Assembly: GCA_036378995.1 (NCBI GenBank)
Contig: DASUVJ010000046.1
Span: forward strand, 1-10,179
DNA length: 10,179 bases
DNA from: DASUVJ01 sp036378995
Lineage (GTDB): Bacteria > Patescibacteriota > Saccharimonadia > Saccharimonadales > Saccharimonadaceae
Direction: 5' to 3'
Part shown: positions 7,330-10,179 of the stretch, piece after piece
Numbering within the stretch: position 1 is the stretch's first letter
Layout: the number at the start of each line of letters is the position of its first letter
Program-made: the position numbers and the translations under genes
The notes under the pieces: generated by a model
Databases searched by the model: none
Seen by the model: the letters and a program-made list of their open reading frames with translations, nothing else
Told to the model about the DNA's origin: nothing

Positions 7330-8008
7330 TACTTTTTATATTCTTGATTTTGACCGTTGCCTCGGTGATACGACCAAACTGCAGCAGGAGCTGGAGAGGG
7401 CGATCGAACGAAAAACATCTATAAATCCCGAACAGCTCGCACTTGCCCGGCGCGAGGTTGAACTTTCGGGCGGATCTTTCGACGCAGCAACGTATGTCCA
7501 GGGTGTTTTAAAGGAATCTAAAACCAATACGACCTGGGGCGAAATATGTCAGGATATGATCTCTCGTGCAAGAGAGTCCGACATGCTGGAGCCGGGTGCA
7601 GGAGACCTGATCGATGCATTGAGAGGCCGCGACGAAAAATTCGGTATCCTGACATACGGTGGTGCCGAGTGGCAACATACTAAACTGGCGGCGGCGCACA
7701 TGGAAGATCTACCCGTGGTCATTACGGACGACCCCGGCAAGGGCAGGATAATCGCTTCCTGGAAGACATCTGAGGATATATTTTTGATCCCGAAAGATTT
7801 ATCCGGTGAGGAGGGTATGACCGCAAGAAAAATCGTGCTTATTGACGACAAAGCACTGAGTTTTTGGGGCATTCCCTCGGGTGTCTCGGGTTTTCATGTT
7901 TTAAGAAGCGACCGTAAAGTAATGCCGTCGCAACAGGGCGATCTACCCGACGGGGTCGTGCGCGTCGACGGACTAATTAAAATCATTGAATTGCTTTATA
8001 GTAAATAA
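7319..8008 (+). CDS. HAD-like hydrolase
   Basis: 229 residues of the haloacid dehalogenase fold: motif I ILDFDRCLGDT with Asp10 and Asp12 (nucleophile and general acid), motif II ILTYGG (Thr112), a candidate motif III Lys122, and motif IV IVLIDDKALSF (Asp176/Asp177). A helical cap is inserted between motifs I and II. Substrate unknown; a sugar-phosphate or nucleotide phosphatase would suit the operon, but this is inference. The ATG overlaps the last 11 bases of yvcK, which indicates translational coupling. No clear terminator follows; the next promoter begins 13 nt after the stop. Confidence 0.8.
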   Translation: MIVDTFYILDFDRCLGDTTKLQQELERAIERKTSINPEQLALARREVELSGGSFDAATYVQGVLKESKTNTTWGEICQDMISRARESDMLEPGAGDLIDALRGRDEKFGILTYGGAEWQHTKLAAAHMEDLPVVITDDPGKGRIIASWKTSEDIFLIPKDLSGEEGMTARKIVLIDDKALSFWGIPSGVSGFHVLRSDRKVMPSQQGDLPDGVVRVDGLIKIIELLYSK

Positions 8009-8021
8009 AACAGTGTTATAG

Positions 8022-8050
8022 TTGACAAAGCATAAGTAAAATGCTAGACT
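8022..8050 (+). promoter_or_regulatory. strong sigma70-type promoter
   Basis: Perfect -35 TTGACA (8022-8027), 17-bp spacer, TAGACT (8045-8050) preceded by the extended-10 TGC. Transcription would start 2-3 nt before, or at, the ATG at 8060. Confidence 0.85.
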
Positions 8051-8059
8051 AAAAATATA

Positions 8060-8260
8060 ATGAAAAATAACACAAACACATCACAAGAATCAGTCAGCGA
8101 AGCAATGGTCATGCCGGCCAGTCACCTAAGCCACGATCTTAAGAACTCAGTCTTGATCGTCTCTGTGGTGGTTAATCTGGTTATTTTTACGGGCTGGGTG
8201 ATCCTGCAGCTCACTTCACAATACGATTCTTCGCTTGCCAGCTTTTTGCTCGGCAGGTAA
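8060..8260 (+). CDS. 66-residue single-pass membrane protein
   Basis: Not recognised. A polar, Ser/Asn-rich N-terminus (1-29) precedes one hydrophobic helix (about 30-51, NSVLIVSVVVNLVIFTGW), then a short tail ending LASFLLGR. Topology is probably N-terminus inside, given Lys28 before the helix. Coding is supported by its setting: a consensus promoter in front and a clear terminator 17 nt behind, with the frame filling the interval. No Shine-Dalgarno; near-leaderless. It lies directly upstream of the mraZ control region, but the terminator separates it from the division genes. Confidence 0.75.
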   Translation: MKNNTNTSQESVSEAMVMPASHLSHDLKNSVLIVSVVVNLVIFTGWVILQLTSQYDSSLASFLLGR

Positions 8261-8276
8261 GCATCGGACCATAGCT

Positions 8277-8311
8277 AAAAATACCACAACCAGTCGGCTG
8301 TGGTATTTTTT
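8277..8311 (+). terminator. terminator of the 66-residue gene
   Basis: AAAAATACCACA (8277-8288) pairs with TGTGGTATTTTT (8299-8310) around a 10-nt loop, with the T run forming the tail. The A run on the other side could let it work in both directions. Confidence 0.88.
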
Positions 8312-8332
8312 GTGACCTCTGATACTGCTCCT

Positions 8333-8374
8333 GCTTATCCACAGACCTGTGGATAAGCATAGGGCAGTGGATAA
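8333..8374. promoter_or_regulatory. cluster of three DnaA boxes upstream of mraZ
   Basis: Two perfect TTATCCACA boxes face each other (8335-8343 on plus, 8348-8356 on minus) within a 12-bp-arm palindrome, GCTTATCCACAG / CTGTGGATAAGC, with a 2-nt centre. A third, 8-of-9 box (TTATCCACT on the minus strand) is at 8366-8374, 18 bp from the second. The group ends about 20 bp before the mraZ -35. Known role of such boxes: binding of the replication initiator DnaA as regulator or at an origin. There is no T tract after the palindrome, so it is not a terminator. Confidence 0.75.
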
Positions 8375-8388
8375 AAAATCTACAAAAT

Positions 8389-8444
8389 GGGGGTTGTCGT
8401 GGGTAATTGTGGGTATTATAGTAAAGCCAGTGGAAAGAAGTGGG
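8389..8444 (+). promoter_or_regulatory. array of MraZ-box repeats over the mraZ promoter
   Basis: GTGGG-type repeats at 8399, 8409 and 8440, with variants GGGGG at 8389 and GTGGA at 8430, spaced 10, 10, 21 and 10 bp. MraZ is known in E. coli to bind GTGGG direct repeats with 5-bp spacers upstream of its own gene. The first repeats overlap the likely -35; the position skipped in the series holds the -10 TATAGT. Binding would cover the promoter, as expected for autorepression. Confidence 0.75.
8394..8422 (+). promoter_or_regulatory. likely mraZ promoter
   Basis: TTGTCG (8394-8399), 17-bp spacer, TATAGT (8417-8422), embedded in the MraZ-box array. The predicted leader is about 100 nt, A/C-rich, ending in AGGAAA (8515-8520) as ribosome binding site. 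TATTAT at 8414-8419 is an alternative -10. Confidence 0.55.
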
Positions 8445-8530
8445 TAACCCCACAGAAAAACACAAACACCACTACCATTTAAAAAATAACCTGAGCAAGC
8501 AAAGCCTAAAGGGCAGGAAAGCACGCATCA

Positions 8531-8893
8531 ATGGATTATTTCGAAAGAAAGCTCGACGATAAACGTCGTTTGACGATACCGACCGAGCTTCGGAATGAAC
8601 TTGCGAGCGGAGTTGTTCTGACCAGGGGTTTTGGCCAGTACCTCCACCTGTACCCACAAAATGTTTGGGACAGCGAGGTCGAACCGGCACTTTCTGGCAG
8701 CATCCTTGATGAAAGGGTAGCTGATCTTAACGTACGGTTCAGGCGCGGAAAGACGGGCGCAGCGCTCGACCAAAAACAAGGTCGTGTGACAATTGAGCAG
8801 CATCTGCTTGATTACGCCGGGATTGACCGTGAGCTGGTTGCTGTTAGGGCGGGTGCGTATTGGCGCATTATGCCACCTAACGCCGACATTTAG
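8531..8893 (+). CDS. mraZ: MraZ, transcriptional regulator of the dcw cluster
   Basis: First gene of the division and cell-wall cluster; a DNA-binding ring-forming protein with two SpoVT/AbrB-type half-domains, which represses its own cluster in E. coli. The two signature motifs are DDKRRLTIP (9-17) and DQKQGRVTI (80-88), the second before the conserved HLLDYAGI helix. At 120 residues it is shorter than the usual 140-150, mainly between and after the half-domains. The start has AGGAAA 10 nt upstream. A phased set of MraZ boxes lies in its promoter. The 311-nt gap to rsmH is unusual, since these genes are normally close. Confidence 0.93.
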   Translation: MDYFERKLDDKRRLTIPTELRNELASGVVLTRGFGQYLHLYPQNVWDSEVEPALSGSILDERVADLNVRFRRGKTGAALDQKQGRVTIEQHLLDYAGIDRELVAVRAGAYWRIMPPNADI

Positions 8894-8945
8894 GTCACCT
8901 GCACAAAGTACTTTAAAAATTCGGACCAGATAGTAAGGGTACGCT

Positions 8946-9177
8946 CTCGAGGTCAACTATCTGGCAGTAAGAAAGTGGAAATTGCGGCACCACATTAAAA
9001 AGAGCCGTCGCACCTTCCTCTAAACACAACACCTCCCAAAAAACTCCACCTCACACACATAAGTCTCTCAACCAGGCGAATATGAGTTACACTGTAACCC
9101 GCGTCTGGACACTTATTTACAAAAACAAAAACAACCAAAAAACAAACATTTCTTACTGCCAGGTAGGTGATCTCGAG
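8946..9177. repeat. 29-position inverted repeat enclosing 174 bp
   Basis: Arms 8946-8974 and 9149-9177 both begin, read inward, with CTCGAG and share CTGGCAGTAAGAAA without a difference. Three positions differ at DNA level. No target-site duplication flanks the arms and no transposase is inside. Confidence 0.9.
9059..9116 (+). other. three-segment hairpin in the mraZ-rsmH gap
   Basis: Nested pairs ATAAGT/ACTTAT (9059-9064 with 9111-9116), CCAGGCG/CGTCTGG (9072-9078 with 9102-9108, one G-U) and GTTAC/GTAAC (9086-9090 with 9094-9098) with a 3-nt loop ACT: 18 pairs in register, separated by asymmetric internal loops (7 vs 2 and 7 vs 3 nt). Such a stack suggests RNA function rather than a terminator, as only a short T-containing stretch follows. 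Confidence 0.7.
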
Positions 9178-9182
9178 TAAAC

Positions 9183-9191
9183 TGATATACT
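9183..9191 (+). promoter_or_regulatory. extended -10 promoter of rsmH
   Basis: TGA-TATACT ends 12 nt before the rsmH ATG; no Shine-Dalgarno lies between. It gives rsmH a start of transcription separate from mraZ with a leader of only about 5 nt. Its -35 region is the 3' arm of the inverted repeat. Confidence 0.55.
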
Positions 9192-9203
9192 AAGTAGCAG
9201 TTT

Positions 9204-10097
9204 ATGAGTATCAAAGAACATCCACCACAAATACATGTTCCAGTTTTGCTAGATGCGTCACTTGAAACGCTTCATCCCATTCAGGGCGAGAATTATCTCG
9301 ATCTGACGGCGGGGTATGGCGGTCATGCACGACGCTTTTTAGAGAAAACTGAAAACTATACCGACTCCGCCTTGGTTGATCGGGATGATTACGCAATTAG
9401 TCATCTTGATGAACTCAAGCAAAAAGGAGTCATGTTGCTTCATACCGATTTTGTTTCGGGCGCTCGTCGTCTGATCGAAGAGGGTAGGCAATTTAGTATC
9501 GTCTTTGTGGATCTAGGGGTGTCATCACCACAACTCGATCAGGACGAGCGAGGGTTTTCCTTTACACATAGTGGTCCGCTCGATATGCGCATGGATCGTC
9601 GTCAGGAAACATCAGCTGAAACGCTGGTGAACACGGCATCAAAAGACGAGCTTATTCGCATTATCACGGAATATGGAGAAGAGCCAATCGGCTTTGCACG
9701 GCGAATCGCCGAGGCAATCGTCGCAAACCGGCCGCTCCATACAACAGGAGAACTGGCCGAACTGGTCAAAACACAGTACCGTGGCAAATGGAAGAAAATC
9801 CATCCTGCTACGCGCACATTTCAAGCGCTCCGCATTGCGGTCAACGAAGAACTCAGGCAAGTTGAAGAATTGCTTCCGCTTCTGCCAAAGCTTTTGAAAA
9901 AAGGCGGCAGGGTAGGGATCATCAGCTTTCATAGCCTGGAAGATCGGCTCGTGAAGCGATATTTCGCCGAACAAAAAAATGCCGGCTTTGAAGCAGAGTT
10001 CGAGATACTGACCAAAAAACCGCTCAGTGGAGACATTTACGACGTTCACAATCCGCGTTCACGTAGCAGCAAGCTGCGAGTCGCTGTGAAAAAATAA
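9204..10097 (+). CDS. rsmH: 16S rRNA (cytosine1402-N4)-methyltransferase RsmH (MraW)
   Basis: Methylates N4 of C1402 in the decoding centre of 16S rRNA using S-adenosylmethionine; second gene of the dcw cluster. 297 residues, close to the usual 300-315. Visible motifs: HVPVLLDASLETL (11-23), the SAM-binding loop YLDLTAGYGGHA (31-42), FVDLGVSSPQLDQDERGFSF (101-120) with DMRMD (127-131), RTFQALRIAVNEEL, and the C-terminal GRVGIISFHSLEDRLVKRYF. The helical insertion typical of the family lies between the two halves. ATG at 9204 gives the standard short N-terminal tail before VPVLL. The next gene follows 28 nt after the stop with no terminator. Confidence 0.95.
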   Translation: MSIKEHPPQIHVPVLLDASLETLHPIQGENYLDLTAGYGGHARRFLEKTENYTDSALVDRDDYAISHLDELKQKGVMLLHTDFVSGARRLIEEGRQFSIVFVDLGVSSPQLDQDERGFSFTHSGPLDMRMDRRQETSAETLVNTASKDELIRIITEYGEEPIGFARRIAEAIVANRPLHTTGELAELVKTQYRGKWKKIHPATRTFQALRIAVNEELRQVEELLPLLPKLLKKGGRVGIISFHSLEDRLVKRYFAEQKNAGFEAEFEILTKKPLSGDIYDVHNPRSRSSKLRVAVKK

Positions 10098-10125
10098 AAC
10101 AAACAAAAGGAAGGGGCACACACCA

Positions 10126-10179
10126 ATGCCAATCCACATCCCAGTACAAAACGCATCAGTTGAAACGAAAGTAACTGTA
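10126..10179 (+). CDS. start of the next dcw-cluster gene (3' end outside window)
   Basis: 18 codons are visible, MPIHIPVQNASVETKVTV. AGGAAGGGG at 10108-10116, 9 nt before the ATG, is a strong ribosome binding site. By position it could be an FtsL-like protein or other small division gene, but the visible residues do not show it. Confidence 0.6.
   Translation, partial: MPIHIPVQNASVETKVTV

Larger units (their letters stand above)
8926..9177 (+). ncRNA. candidate structured RNA between mraZ and rsmH
   Basis: The gap 8894-9203 has no convincing protein frame. It does contain a long-range stem, 8946-8974 with 9149-9177: of 29 positions 26 pair by Watson-Crick, two as G-U (8952/9171, 8960/9163) and one is an A-G mismatch. 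Inside lie a weak small hairpin (8984-8988 with 9004-9008), a strong one (9059-9116) and two stretches without any G (9011-9062, 9109-9157). Upstream, 8926-8934 is exactly complementary to 8956-8964 and so competes with the long stem. No hallmark of RNase P RNA, tmRNA, SRP RNA or 6S RNA was found. No clear promoter of its own is visible, so it is perhaps transcribed from the mraZ promoter as 3' UTR, leader or processed RNA. The rsmH -10 box lies just after it. Strand is inferred from neighbouring genes. Confidence 0.6.

Noticed and set aside
8333..8358. The 12-bp-arm palindrome as a transcription terminator
   Set aside because: No T run follows, a clear terminator already lies at 8277-8311, and both arms are exact DnaA boxes.
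8312..8530. Calling the DnaA-box region the replication origin
   Set aside because: dnaA and dnaN are not visible and three boxes alone do not prove an origin; kept only as a possibility.
8946..9177. The inverted repeat as a miniature transposable element (MITE)
   Set aside because: No target-site duplication at the ends, G-U-compatible differences between arms, and a structured interior fit an RNA better. A second copy elsewhere in the genome would reopen the question.
8926..9177. RNase P RNA, tmRNA, SRP RNA or 6S RNA
   Set aside because: No GAGGAAAGTCC-type P4 motif, no tRNA-like ends with CCA or tag reading frame, no GGAA-capped SRP hairpin, and no single rod with a central bubble.
1..10179. 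CRISPR array, tRNA or rRNA genes, insertion sequences
   Set aside because: No regularly spaced repeats, cloverleaf, rRNA motifs or transposase sequence were seen on either strand.

Overview
The window reads as chromosomal DNA of a Candidatus Saccharibacteria (TM7, Patescibacteria/CPR) member. The grounds are a type IV pilin with the N-terminus usual in that group, an unusually short MraZ, roughly balanced base composition, dense packing, the standard genetic code (TGA is a stop, e.g. at the end of yvcK) and start codons placed almost on top of the -10 box. This assignment is an inference from recognised families; no rRNA is present.

Layout. 1-717 is the C-terminal part of a DUF4868/KwaB-like protein (possible Kiwa-type phage defence). 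It converges on a lone prephenate dehydratase (pheA, minus strand), behind which lies a type IV pilin gene (minus). A PIF1-family helicase is transcribed divergently from the pilin, followed by a small DUF1761 membrane protein that ends at a bidirectional terminator shared with a convergent LssY_C-domain membrane protein (minus). Divergent from that gene is an apparent three-gene operon: GH1 beta-glucosidase, YvcK-like gluconeogenesis/cell-wall factor, and a HAD-like protein overlapping yvcK. Then come a 66-residue single-pass membrane protein with the best sigma70-type promoter of the window, its terminator, and the head of the division/cell-wall (dcw) cluster: mraZ, rsmH and the first 18 codons of the next gene.

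The most unusual part is 8312-9203, around mraZ. Upstream of mraZ lie a 12-bp-arm palindrome made of two perfect DnaA boxes, a third near-perfect box, and an array of GTGGG-type MraZ boxes in 10-bp phase over the promoter. Between mraZ and rsmH lies a 311-base gap with what looks like a structured RNA: a 29-position long-range stem (26 Watson-Crick pairs, 2 G-U, 1 mismatch) closing a 174-nt interior, a well-formed three-segment hairpin inside it, two long stretches without any G, and an upstream segment that would compete for the same pairing arm. I recognise no known RNA family in it.

A second recurring pattern is transcript architecture. Seven genes (pheA, pilin, helicase, lssY-like, GH1, the 66-residue gene, rsmH) have a TATAAT-like box 6-12 nt before the start codon, often with an extended -10 TGn, and no Shine-Dalgarno sequence; their mRNAs are probably leaderless or nearly so. 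Genes inside operons or with longer leaders (yvcK, DUF1761, mraZ, the last partial gene) do have Shine-Dalgarno-like sequences.
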